Assembly: GCA_964525045.1 (NCBI GenBank)
Contig: CAZGFD010000006.1
Location: forward strand, 140,695-204,694
Source of the DNA: G020348185 sp964525045
GTDB lineage: Bacteria; Nitrospirota; Nitrospiria; Nitrospirales; UBA8639
Length of the DNA stretch: 64,000 bases
Direction: 5' to 3'
The notes under the pieces are model-generated. The model was given only the letters and a program-made list of their open reading frames with translations, did not search any database and was not told where the DNA came from. This document shows positions 8,941 to 16,782 of the stretch, piece by piece; within the stretch, counting starts at the first letter, position 1, and every line of letters starts with the position of its first letter. The translations under genes and the position numbers were made by a program.

Positions 8941-9019
8941 TGAATTGGCCAAGGAAAATCCTCCTCAACCGGCGAACATTATGAATGGTAAAGAAATTGA
9001 TGAATAGATGGAATGGAAG

Positions 9020-9313
9020 CTAATTGAGCGAGTCCGTCATACCCCACTCCTTGATGCCCCGTTCGTTCAGGATTCGAAGGAAGCGAGGTCGCAAAACCAA
9101 ATCGAATACCTCGCCCTTACCAGGAAACAGTTCCAGAACCCGGTCCCGCACATACTCAATCATCTTGAGCGTATCCTTGCGGGATAACGGTGCCTGTGCG
9201 AGTAACTGGATTGTCACATCCACCAGGACACGAAGCCGAGTCATACGAATCTGTTCATCTCGAATTTCTTCAGGGGTTGTCCTGGGTTCCGACGACCTTT
9301 CCATGTGAGACAT
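9020..9313 (-). CDS. Hypothetical 97-residue protein
   Basis: Not recognised. The product is rich in charged residues and looks like a short all-helical soluble protein (TRLRVLVDVTIQLLAQ, then KMIEYVRDRVLELFPGKGEV). I chose the ATG at 9313 because GAGGAAAGG sits just before it; a longer frame exists upstream but its first 30 residues look non-coding. It faces away from rtcA, with a shared AT-rich upstream region. No cysteine cluster, signal peptide or membrane helix is visible. Confidence 0.6.
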   Translation of the reverse strand: MSHMERSSEPRTTPEEIRDEQIRMTRLRVLVDVTIQLLAQAPLSRKDTLKMIEYVRDRVLELFPGKGEVFDLVLRPRFLRILNERGIKEWGMTDSLN

Positions 9314-9590
9314 CCCTTTCCTCGGGCATGAACAATGTTTCAGATCCTTCCACCTGGAGAGACTTAATGGTGTTTTCCGCTTCCCCGAATCACACTGCCT
9401 CAAGTGGCTGCCGATATTTAATTGGAAACTCTGGACTCAACATCTCCAAATTCATTAACGTTATCATTGACAATTTCTTTAATGAAGGTTTTTTGAAATT
9501 AAAAGATGTATTATAACACTTATTCCATGCCTGAAAACTCCTTGACTTCCATCAAGGAGTTTGCCATCGGCCGGAGCAAGGAGTGGTTGT

Positions 9591-10631
9591 GTGATTGAAA
9601 TTGATGGGTCCCAATATTCCGGCAGCGGGACAATCGTCAGACAGGCGGTGGCATTTTCGGCCCTGACGGGCATGCCGGTTCATATCCTCAATGCACGAGC
9701 CAAGCGCGATAAACCCGGGCTTCGACGCCAACATACCAGAGTCATTGAAGCCATTATTGAATTAACCAATGGTACGGCCAAAGGGGTCTATGAAGGTTCA
9801 CAAGACTTTCATTTTCGCCCAAGAGGCAGCACAGGCAAGGCAGAATATCTTTTTGATATCGATTCGGCCGGGTCCACGACCATGTTGGCCTTGGGCATAC
9901 TTCCCGTTCTGGGATTTCGGCAAAGCAAGACCGCGGTTGAAATTCGGGGAGGCCTTTTTCAGGATTTTGCCCCATCCGGCTTCCACCTCCGGCACGTGAT
10001 TCAACCACTTCTAGTGAGAATGGGATTGAAGACAACGATGAGAATGGAACGTCCCGGTTATGTTCCCACGGGGGGTGGGACCCTATCAGTGAAGGTCCAA
10101 CCAATTTCAGGTTGTTTGCAGCCAGTGGTGTTGGATCACCAGGGCTCCGTGAAACGGATTTGGGGAATCGCGTTGGCCTCACATCTAGCGGAACGCCAAG
10201 TCAGCCACCGAATGGCAGAAACGGCCAGTAAACTGCTCGCCAAATCGGGATTTAACGCGGACATTGACCAAGTAGAAGATTCAAGGGCTAAACAACCTGG
10301 GGCAGCCTTGGCAATATTTGCCGATTGCGCAGAGGGTGTCCGTCTTGGCTCAGATCAAGCAGGAGCGCCTCGACGGCGTTCCGAACATATTGGACGTTAT
10401 GTCGCCAACCAACTTCTGTCTGACCTTGGAACCGAAGCCACCGTCGATCGGTTTGCAGCCGATCAACTCATTCCCTTCACAGCCCTAGCGACAGGAGAAA
10501 GTCGGTTTATTATCCCTTCCGTCACTGAGCATGTTCAAACAAACGCCTGGCTGGCCGAGTTGATCCTGGGGGCCAGGGTCAAAATACAGAATCAATTGGT
10601 CACTGTTCAGGGAATCGGCTTCAATACATAA
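9591..10631 (+). CDS. rtcA: RNA 3'-terminal phosphate cyclase
   Basis: Converts an RNA 3'-phosphate to a 2',3'-cyclic phosphate through an enzyme-AMP intermediate, in RNA repair or processing. The start was placed at GTG 9591 because AGGAG lies seven bases upstream and the product then begins VIEIDGSQYSGSG, like the family's MIEIDGS; a TTG at 9561 would add ten residues. The GLRRQHTRVIEAI block follows. The adenylated histidine is expected at about residue 314 in VTEHVQTNAW. The length of 346 residues fits the family. No rtcB or rtcR is adjacent, so it is not in the classical rtc operon. Confidence 0.9.
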   Translation: MIEIDGSQYSGSGTIVRQAVAFSALTGMPVHILNARAKRDKPGLRRQHTRVIEAIIELTNGTAKGVYEGSQDFHFRPRGSTGKAEYLFDIDSAGSTTMLALGILPVLGFRQSKTAVEIRGGLFQDFAPSGFHLRHVIQPLLVRMGLKTTMRMERPGYVPTGGGTLSVKVQPISGCLQPVVLDHQGSVKRIWGIALASHLAERQVSHRMAETASKLLAKSGFNADIDQVEDSRAKQPGAALAIFADCAEGVRLGSDQAGAPRRRSEHIGRYVANQLLSDLGTEATVDRFAADQLIPFTALATGESRFIIPSVTEHVQTNAWLAELILGARVKIQNQLVTVQGIGFNT

Positions 10632-10638
10632 TAACCCC

Positions 10639-10854
10639 TCAAGAACTCTCCATTGAAGGGGACTGTTCAGCGGGACAGGTTCGGTCCAATATAAAATAGA
10701 CGGGACAGAAACCCGTAAAGCCGCTTTGAAGTAGTGTGACCCCAAGAATTCCCGGGAGGAGCAACCAGAGTGGGTCAACATAGTAACCAAGGGCCACACC
10801 TAAGGTAATAAGGCCACCGGCAATGCCATCGTGGATTCGTCGCTTCTGATTCAT
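10639..10854 (-). CDS. DUF2892 (YgaP-like) small inner-membrane protein
   Basis: A 71-residue protein with two hydrophobic segments: GGLITLGVALGYYVDPLWLL and LPGILGVTLLQSGFTGFCPV. This layout, with Cys-Pro near the end of the second helix, is typical of DUF2892/YgaP-type membrane domains. In other proteins the domain sits next to rhodanese sulfur-transfer domains, but none is here. AAGGAGG stands eight bases before the ATG at 10854, so I prefer this start to the longer frame. It converges on rtcA with only a few bases between the stop codons. Confidence 0.75.
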   Translation of the reverse strand: MNQKRRIHDGIAGGLITLGVALGYYVDPLWLLLPGILGVTLLQSGFTGFCPVYFILDRTCPAEQSPSMESS

Positions 10855-11012
10855 GGTGACAACCTCCTTGGGGTGAGATTGATACAAATGGCTGACCTAA
10901 GAAAGCTAGGCGGTTGTTGTGATTCTGTCAAGGGGGAAAGGGGGAACAGAAGTATAAAAAGATGACCTTGATGATGAGGAAAACAATTCCCTAGCATGAT
11001 CGTAATCAAACC

Positions 11013-11560
11013 ATGCCATTTGCCTATTACCATCGCCTCACGGCTCACGAAAAAAAATATACCGTCGGAGCGATCAGATCGCGATTATTCATCTTCCCAA
11101 GGGAAAATCATGTTCGTCCATAGTAAAGGAACTGGCCAGGGCCCTGAAACAGGAGGATCGTGAAAGGGCGCAAACACAAGCCCAGAGTCTCATCAACACG
11201 ATCGCAGATGGGTTAAACGTTCCTCGAGTGCGGATTACAGTCTTACAGACCCGACCCTCTAATGAGGGAGGAGAACTGCACGGACTCTACAACCCTCAGG
11301 AAGCAAAGAAAATTCCTCGTGTCACGCTCTGGATGCGGACCGCCAAACGCCGTCAGGTTGTCGCGTTCCGTACGTTTTTACGAACGCTGCTCCATGAGTT
11401 CTGTCATCACCTCGATTACACCCTTTTGGGTCTTGAGGAAACCTTTCACACTGAAGGGTTTTACAAACGAGAGTCGAGTCTCCTGCATCAGCTACTTCCA
11501 CAAAACGAGAGTCCGCTCGCGAAAACCACTCGGAAAGCTCAAAGTGAGAAACAAGCATGA
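11013..11560 (+). CDS. HExxH putative metalloprotease-like protein, with a -1 frameshift at an A8 tract
   Basis: The ATG at 11013 opens a frame (MPFAYYHRLTAHEK) that stops after about 36 codons. Shifting back one base at the run of eight A residues (11050-11057) gives a continuous protein to 11560: IYRRSDQIAIIHLPKGKS and onward, about 182 residues in all. The second part carries LLHEFCHHLDYTLL, an HExxH zinc-binding motif, then FHTEGFYKRESSL, both typical of a conserved bacterial family of unknown substrate. The tract contains A-AAA-AAA in the right phase for -1 slippage, so this may be programmed, a mutation or a base-calling error. Its TGA overlaps the ATG of nth by four bases. Confidence 0.6.
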
Positions 11561-12363
11561 GAGCGCGACTAAAAACTCAAGAAAGAGAAGAAACACTTGA
11601 GGATAAAAAACGGCGAGTGTGTAAGATTATCCGTATCTTGGATCTTTCCTATCCGGATACAAAACTAGCGCTTAATTTTTCAAAGCCCTTAGAACTCTTG
11701 ATTGCCCTTATTCTGGCCGCGCAATGTACGGATGATTTGGTCAACAAGGTTACAGCCAAATTGTTCAAGAAATATCGCACTCCGCAAAAGTGGGTCAGCC
11801 TCGATCGAAGCACATTGGAACAGGAAATCCGCCCCATCACCTTTTTTCGAAATAAATCCAAGGCCATTCAAAATTGTTGTCTTGAGCTGATAAATCGATT
11901 TGACGGTAAGGTCCCGGAATCGCTCGATGACTTGCTCACCTTACCTGGCGTCGGAAGGAAAACCGCTAACATTTTGAGAGGCAACGCTTACGGTCAGGCT
12001 GCCATTGGAGTCGATCGCCATGTAGGCCGATTATCGCAGTTAATGGGATTAACGAAGGAAACCAATCCCGATAAAATCGAATTCGACTTGAACCCCATTG
12101 TCCCCAATGACAGGAAGGTCCGCTTCTGTCATCTGCTGCAGACGCATGGCCGATCGGTTTGTCTGGCACGAAAGCCTCAATGTACCGTCTGTCCTATTTA
12201 TCGTCTGTGCCCCTACCCCATGAAGACGCCAATCCCAGAGCCAAAAAGGAAAATTAAAAGGAAAAAGAAGTTTAGCGCAGGAAGAAGGAAGTTTGTCTTA
12301 CCTGGGGGAATGATGGTAAGAAACGGGTTACGAGGTGCCGGTAAACCTTGTTATTTATTATGA
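11557..12363 (+). CDS. nth: Endonuclease III (base-excision repair)
   Basis: DNA glycosylase/AP lyase that removes oxidised pyrimidines. The helix-hairpin-helix LPGVGRKTAN contains the catalytic lysine, and GVDRHVGRL the catalytic aspartate. The [4Fe-4S] cysteines are present as C-x6-C-x2-C-x5-C (CLARKPQCTVCPIYRLC). At 268 residues it is longer than the usual 210: residues about 225-250 form a Lys/Arg-rich tail (KRKIKRKKKFSAGRRK) that could add DNA contacts, followed by an uncharacterised end. The start overlaps the preceding stop as ATGA, and the end overlaps ttcA in the same way, so the three genes form a coupled operon. Confidence 0.93.
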   Translation: MRARLKTQEREETLEDKKRRVCKIIRILDLSYPDTKLALNFSKPLELLIALILAAQCTDDLVNKVTAKLFKKYRTPQKWVSLDRSTLEQEIRPITFFRNKSKAIQNCCLELINRFDGKVPESLDDLLTLPGVGRKTANILRGNAYGQAAIGVDRHVGRLSQLMGLTKETNPDKIEFDLNPIVPNDRKVRFCHLLQTHGRSVCLARKPQCTVCPIYRLCPYPMKTPIPEPKRKIKRKKKFSAGRRKFVLPGGMMVRNGLRGAGKPCYLL

Positions 12364-13265
12364 CTATGAATACGACAAAAAAACCTGAGATCCAGACTGT
12401 TAAATCTTCGGCTCCCCGATTAAGCGCCAAACTCGACAGGGAAATTGAAAAACTCCAAACTCGCCTTTGCCGAAGGGTCGGTAAAGCAATGGCCGACTTC
12501 GATATGATTGAAGAAGGCGACAGGGTAATGGTCTGCCTCTCGGGTGGCAAGGACAGTTACGGGTTACTTGATATCTTGCTCTCCATGCAATCCCGGGCAC
12601 CGTTTCCATATGAAATCGTGGCCGTGAACCTGGATCAAAAACAGCCTGGGTTTCCCGAGCATGTTCTCCCGGATTACCTCACCAATCTCGGCGTACCGTT
12701 TCACATTGAGGCACAGGACACCTACTCTGTTGTGAAACGGCTCATCCCGGAAGGCGAAACGACATGTTCCTTATGTTCACGCCTTCGACGAGGAATCCTT
12801 TATAGTGTGGCCGACAGACTTGGTGCCACGAAGATCGCCCTCGGCCATCATAGGGATGACATTGTCGAATCGTTCATCTTAAATATTCTTTTTGGTGGGA
12901 AGCTCAGGACGATGCCACCCAAACTCATTTCGGATGATGGTCGGCATATCGTCATTCGACCACTGGCGTACGTGAAGGAATCCGAACTTGGGCGGTATTC
13001 GGATTTACGGCATTTCCCCATTATCCCTTGTGATCTCTGCGGATCACAGGAAACCCTGAAACGAAAAGAAGTTAAAGTATTACTTAAACATTTAGAGCGG
13101 CAATTTCCCGGATGTGTCGATAGCATTGCAGCCAGCTTATCCAACGTCCTCCCTGAACACCTTTTGGATCGCAGACAGTTTGATTTTTCCTCACTGAAAT
13201 CAGCTCATACGATTGCTAAGGCCAATGTCGATACCGCAGAGAGCCAAGAGTCATCCGTCCTATGA
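12360..13265 (+). CDS. ttcA: tRNA 2-thiocytidine biosynthesis protein TtcA
   Basis: ATP-dependent enzyme that converts cytidine-32 of certain tRNAs to 2-thiocytidine, in the cytosol. The PP-loop SGGKDSYG follows MVCLSGG in the first third of the protein. The pair CSLCSRLRRG, together with CDLCGSQE further on, supplies the cysteines that hold the iron-sulfur cluster in this family. GHHRDDIVESFILN is also characteristic. The ATG at 12360 overlaps the nth stop codon (ATGA), and a second ATG lies two codons later; no clear ribosome site is present, so coupling to nth is likely. Its last bases overlap the convergent ion-channel gene. Confidence 0.93.
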   Translation: MTMNTTKKPEIQTVKSSAPRLSAKLDREIEKLQTRLCRRVGKAMADFDMIEEGDRVMVCLSGGKDSYGLLDILLSMQSRAPFPYEIVAVNLDQKQPGFPEHVLPDYLTNLGVPFHIEAQDTYSVVKRLIPEGETTCSLCSRLRRGILYSVADRLGATKIALGHHRDDIVESFILNILFGGKLRTMPPKLISDDGRHIVIRPLAYVKESELGRYSDLRHFPIIPCDLCGSQETLKRKEVKVLLKHLERQFPGCVDSIAASLSNVLPEHLLDRRQFDFSSLKSAHTIAKANVDTAESQESSVL

Positions 13266-13715
13266 AACAGAAGTGGCTGTCGTATCGGACTTCTTGGAAT
13301 CAAATTCCCATGCGTACCTCATTATTTCAAAAATAAACGCAGTACTCCAGCCAAACAGTAACATCCCGTTTGCAGATTCCACACTCCCCAACAAACGCCA
13401 TTGTTCTGATAGTGTCACATCACCATACCCAACGGTCGTAAACGTGACCGTTGAAAAATACAAGGCCGATTCAAGATTGTGAACCTCTCCGGTCAATAGG
13501 AAAACCACTGCCCACATCCAAATTTCCAGGATGTGCGCGAGAAATACTCCCAACACCGTGATCGAAAGAAAAAGGGGGTTCCCGTTTCGAGAGAACTTCG
13601 TTTTAAACGTTGGCCAAATTTTTTGAAGAAATCGGATTAATAAATCCAAACTCATCCCATGCACCAACACGGTGGCCATGATTAACAACATTCCCAGGAG
13701 TAGTTGTTCAGACAT
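13260..13715 (-). CDS. Two-helix potassium channel protein
   Basis: A small ion channel subunit with an N-terminal hydrophobic helix, a second region of hydrophobic spans around residues 50-75 (LFLSITVLGVFLAHILEI) and a pore loop carrying the K+ selectivity filter TTVGYGDV, then a last helix with GMLLFGWSTAFIFEIM. There is no RCK or cyclic-nucleotide domain, so it resembles minimal two-TM-plus-pore channels that assemble as tetramers. The ATG at 13715 has GGGGAG at good spacing; an ATG six bases upstream overlaps that site. It overlaps the end of ttcA by six bases, tail to tail. Confidence 0.85.
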   Translation of the reverse strand: MSEQLLLGMLLIMATVLVHGMSLDLLIRFLQKIWPTFKTKFSRNGNPLFLSITVLGVFLAHILEIWMWAVVFLLTGEVHNLESALYFSTVTFTTVGYGDVTLSEQWRLLGSVESANGMLLFGWSTAFIFEIMRYAWEFDSKKSDTTATSVS

Positions 13716-13788
13716 CGGCATCTCCCCCTATCATGTCATTGATAAAACTTGATTGTTGCCATTGGTGATCTGATGTATTACTTTGCCA

Positions 13789-14253
13789 ATGAAAACGTTT
13801 AGGCAGCTCCCCCCTATGGATTCTTCTAAAGACAGGACCCACAGAACCCAAAACGCCAGTCCTCTTCTCCCGATCGGGTTCATCGTACTGGGAATGCTGA
13901 CTATTCCCGTTTGGCTCTATTCAACATCACCGGAAGGACCGGTCAAGGAAGGTGATGTAGTGTTTTCGACAGGACGGCATCACGCCTATTTCAGTGAGCC
14001 AACTCGGTTTCAACAGTTGGGGTATCAGAATTTTTGTATTCTTGAACCACGCGACCAATTAGTTGTGCTCCAACGCCCCGCCCATCGAGCTGACGGAACA
14101 TTGGCAGCAAAAATCATCGGGGAGGGAAAAACAGAATTCCCGTTCTGCCCTCCCCAAGCCGAGGTCATTCTCAAGGCTCATCAAGCCAGCCTGAAAGTAG
14201 ATATCTGGGGCGGATTCAAGGACACCCTGACGCACCTTTTCTCCACAAAATAG
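13789..14253 (+). CDS. Hypothetical membrane-anchored protein
   Basis: Not recognised. After a polar N-terminal stretch there is one hydrophobic helix (LPIGFIVLGMLTIPVWLYST), then a soluble domain of about 110 residues with GDVVFSTGRHHAYFSEPTRF and LEPRDQLVVLQRP, perhaps beta-rich and periplasmic. Several start codons are possible (13783, 13789, 13816) and none has a strong ribosome site. It converges with the CarS-like gene. Confidence 0.6.
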   Translation: MKTFRQLPPMDSSKDRTHRTQNASPLLPIGFIVLGMLTIPVWLYSTSPEGPVKEGDVVFSTGRHHAYFSEPTRFQQLGYQNFCILEPRDQLVVLQRPAHRADGTLAAKIIGEGKTEFPFCPPQAEVILKAHQASLKVDIWGGFKDTLTHLFSTK

Positions 14254-14297
14254 TAAATAACAGATAGGAAACCTCTGGGCCCAGAGTTCCCATGCCC

Positions 14298-14777
14298 TCA
14301 GTAAGGGTGCTTCCGTAAATTGAAATAAAAGAGAACCCGCGACAGGATAAGCTCGAGAAGGACAAAGCCGACCACTGTGAGGAGGATACCCCAAAGCTCA
14401 AGGTGATAGGTTGATTGGACCGCCATTAAAGGAAACAAAGATTCGGGGACCTGATCAAGTCCAAACGCCTGGCTTTCGGGCATCAAGCCCATTCGCCGTT
14501 TAGTGAAACTTGCCAGACAATCTCCAAGCATTGCCGTCACTGAAATCACGAACCCGGCTTGAGCTGCCATACCAAACAAAGACGCGAATAACGTCGTCAT
14601 CAAAAGGGACAGCGCCACACCCCTGATGGTCTTTGAGGGCCCTAGTAGTGGATGTCCATCTAAAAACCTCCAACCAAAATCAAGGGGGTAAGCCCAATGA
14701 TTCCTGAAAACCACATACCCTAGGATAGGAGATCCATTTGCTAAAAGGATCAAAAGTAATAACTGGAGATATATCAT
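14298..14777 (-). CDS. CarS-like (DUF46) CDP-lipid synthase family membrane protein
   Basis: A 159-residue, four- to five-helix membrane protein with the DUF46/CarS signature: LANGSPI near the start, LDFGWRFLDGHPLLGPSKTIRG at about 34-55, AMLGDCLASFTKRRMGL near 82-98 and GLDQVPESLFPL near 107. In archaea CarS makes CDP-archaeol from CTP and an unsaturated ether lipid; bacterial relatives are probably CTP:phosphatidate-type cytidylyltransferases, but their substrate is not settled. The acidic/SKT motifs expected for CTP and metal binding are all present, so the gene looks intact. Neighbours give no further clue. Confidence 0.82.
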   Translation of the reverse strand: MIYLQLLLLILLANGSPILGYVVFRNHWAYPLDFGWRFLDGHPLLGPSKTIRGVALSLLMTTLFASLFGMAAQAGFVISVTAMLGDCLASFTKRRMGLMPESQAFGLDQVPESLFPLMAVQSTYHLELWGILLTVVGFVLLELILSRVLFYFNLRKHPY

Positions 14778-14899
14778 GGGTGTTTACCATCCAGGGCTAA
14801 CACCTTCCCCCTGCTTCACAGCAATGGGATCAATACCCGGCAAACAGGGACGTAGGTTTTTCCAGAAGCTTGCGTGTCGATATTGCGGACACAATATGC

Positions 14900-15460
14900 T
14901 TACGTCTTCAACTTTTCAGCGAACTTCTTGCGGAATTTGGCCAGCTTGGGATTAACCAGATAGGTACAATAGGGCTGTGAGGGATTTCGGACAAAATATT
15001 CCTGGTGATACTCCTCCGCGATATAGAAAGGCCCGGCAGGAACAACTTCGGTGACGATAGGACGATCGAAAATTCTTTCCTCGATGAAGGTTGAAATCAT
15101 TGTCTCAGCGATAGTTTTTTGATCCGGTGAATGATAAAAAATCGCGGATCGGTATTGGGTACCAACATCGTTGCCCTGCCGATTCAGTGTGGTGGGATCG
15201 TGAATGGAAAAAAAGATTTCTAAAATCTCAGAAAAGGAAATCACACCGGGATCGAAGGAAACTTGAACAACTTCGGCATGGCCCGTTTGTCCCATGCATA
15301 CCGCCTCATAGGATGGGTTGGCCAACTTTCCCCCCGTATAGCCTGACTCTACGGACTCCACTCCCTTCAATTGATCATAAACTGCTTCCAGACACCAAAA
15401 GCAGCCGCCCCCTAAAGTCGCGGTTTCTCTCTGAGAGGGCATTGGTGTATCAGTATCCAT
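14900..15460 (-). CDS. msrA: Peptide methionine sulfoxide reductase A
   Basis: Reduces the S form of methionine sulfoxide in proteins or free in solution, using thioredoxin. The active-site motif GGGCFWCLEA is at about residues 17-26; the first Cys (about 20) is the catalytic one. SGYTGGKLANPSYEAV and the conserved tail motif EYHQEYF are both in place. The length of 186 residues fits the soluble cytosolic form, and there is no MsrB fusion. It is transcribed away from the metallophosphoesterase gene. An oxidative-stress role fits the nearby repair genes. Confidence 0.94.
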   Translation of the reverse strand: MDTDTPMPSQRETATLGGGCFWCLEAVYDQLKGVESVESGYTGGKLANPSYEAVCMGQTGHAEVVQVSFDPGVISFSEILEIFFSIHDPTTLNRQGNDVGTQYRSAIFYHSPDQKTIAETMISTFIEERIFDRPIVTEVVPAGPFYIAEEYHQEYFVRNPSQPYCTYLVNPKLAKFRKKFAEKLKT

Positions 15461-15596
15461 ATTAGCGCAAATGTTCGTTCTTTCCTTTTAGACCATAGAC
15501 AATCGGGAAATCATTATAGCCTTTATAGCACTTGCACCTGCCGTTCGGCTACCATTACCCTGGGTTTCCAAAGTCATGGGCGGAGGCGACCTCCGT

Positions 15597-16394
15597 ATGA
15601 GAGTAGTTTGGGCAACAGATATCCATTTAAACTTTCTGAATCCGAAAGAAAGAGAAACTTTTTTCTCTTCCATTCTCGAACAGAAACCCGACGCTCTTTT
15701 CATAACCGGTGATATCGCTGAAGCACCGACGTTGGAACCACTCCTGATGGAAATGAATCAGTCAATTCAGAGACCAGTGTACTTTGTCCTTGGCAATCAC
15801 GATTTTTACTATAGTTCAATTTCTCAAGTCAGATCGACATTGCAAAACCTTTGTCACGCTCATCAAAACCTCACATACCTTTCCGGCCATGGCATTGTCC
15901 AGTTAACCCCAACAACAGCCCTCCTGGGACATGATGGCTGGGGTGACGGACGGTTTGGAAATTACCTCAAGACGCCAGTCCGACTGAGCGACTTTGAATT
16001 AATTCAAGAACTGGTAGATGCGAACTATGAGGAATTAATACAGAGACTCCGCCAGTTAGGAGACGAAGCCGCATCCGCCATTCAAGGCTCTTTACAAATT
16101 GCCCTCGATAGTAATCAACACATCATTTTCCTCACTCATGTTCCCCCGTTTAAAGAAGCCTGTTGGTACGAAGGAAAAGTCGGGTCCGACGACTGGCTTC
16201 CCTTTTTTACCTGTAAGGCTGTCGGTGACGTATTGTTGAAGCTCGTGCAAGATCGTCCAAAGTGCCAAGTGACGGTCTTATGCGGCCACACACACAATGA
16301 AGGTATCGCGCAAATTCTTCCCAATCTCCGGGTCCTCACCGGTTCCGCAGAATATGGGGCACCTCGGGTTCAACATGTCCTCGAAATAATTTAA
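15597..16394 (+). CDS. Calcineurin-type metallophosphoesterase
   Basis: A soluble dinuclear-metal phosphohydrolase with the complete family motif set in order: DIHLNF (D-x-H), GDIAEA (GD), LGNHDFYYS (GNHD), LTHVPPF and CGHTHNEG (GHTH). Together these build the two-metal site. The substrate cannot be read; relatives act on nucleotides, cyclic nucleotides or phospholipids. I start it at ATG 15597, because GGAGG stands about ten bases upstream and MRVVWATDIH is the usual N-terminus; an ATG at 15576 would add seven residues. An IS110 remnant lies on the opposite strand directly downstream. Confidence 0.88.
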   Translation: MRVVWATDIHLNFLNPKERETFFSSILEQKPDALFITGDIAEAPTLEPLLMEMNQSIQRPVYFVLGNHDFYYSSISQVRSTLQNLCHAHQNLTYLSGHGIVQLTPTTALLGHDGWGDGRFGNYLKTPVRLSDFELIQELVDANYEELIQRLRQLGDEAASAIQGSLQIALDSNQHIIFLTHVPPFKEACWYEGKVGSDDWLPFFTCKAVGDVLLKLVQDRPKCQVTVLCGHTHNEGIAQILPNLRVLTGSAEYGAPRVQHVLEII

Positions 16395-16405
16395 CTGGCA
16401 AACTT

Positions 16406-16735
16406 TTATAATTCCTCATCAAACCGATCCGTTTTGATCGGTTTGGAGTGGGGGATGGGGATACTTGTCGGGGCCACCACATCACAATGATACCCCTGGT
16501 GAGCTAAATCTCGTTGCCGCGTATAACCAAAATAGGTGGTTTCACCACACCACCGGAGTACGCATCCCGGAAAAAGCTGACTGAGCTTCTCATGCTGCGG
16601 GAGCCGGCCTTTCCATGTCAGTCGTTATTGGGAATATAAGCTGGCACCGGTGTATTGGTCAAAAGCCCAGCCATCGTACCGGGTATTATCGACATCCAGC
16701 CCCCCGTAGAGTATAGTTTGCTTTATAGACACCAC
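16406..16735 (-). pseudogene. IS110-family transposase remnant (N-terminal part)
   Basis: The minus strand reads LYGGLDVDNTRYDGWAFDQY, an in-frame TAA (16625-16627), then RLTWKGRLPQHEKLSQLFPG, and finally GYHCDVVAPTSIPIPHSKPI with KTDRFDEEL before a stop. This order (GLDVxK start, WKGRL, GYxCxVxAPSxIP, KTDRxDA) is the N-terminal DEDD part of IS110-type transposases. The inner stop and the loss of the whole C-terminal half show it is dead. No terminal repeats can be defined. It stands exactly at the left edge of the accessory island, so it may mark an insertion event. Confidence 0.75.
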
Positions 16736-16782
16736 TTAACCACCCCCGGACGCCCGCGTACCTAATTTCTCTCTTACCACAT

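Noticed and set aside
9591..10631. Apparent loss of the catalytic histidine of RtcA
   Set aside because: A conserved ADQ block lacks His, but the adenylated His belongs to the later H-x-x-T-N motif, which is present (EHVQTN).
16420..16445. 10-bp perfect hairpin as terminator of the metallophosphoesterase gene
   Set aside because: No T-run follows, and it lies within the old coding sequence of the IS110 remnant.
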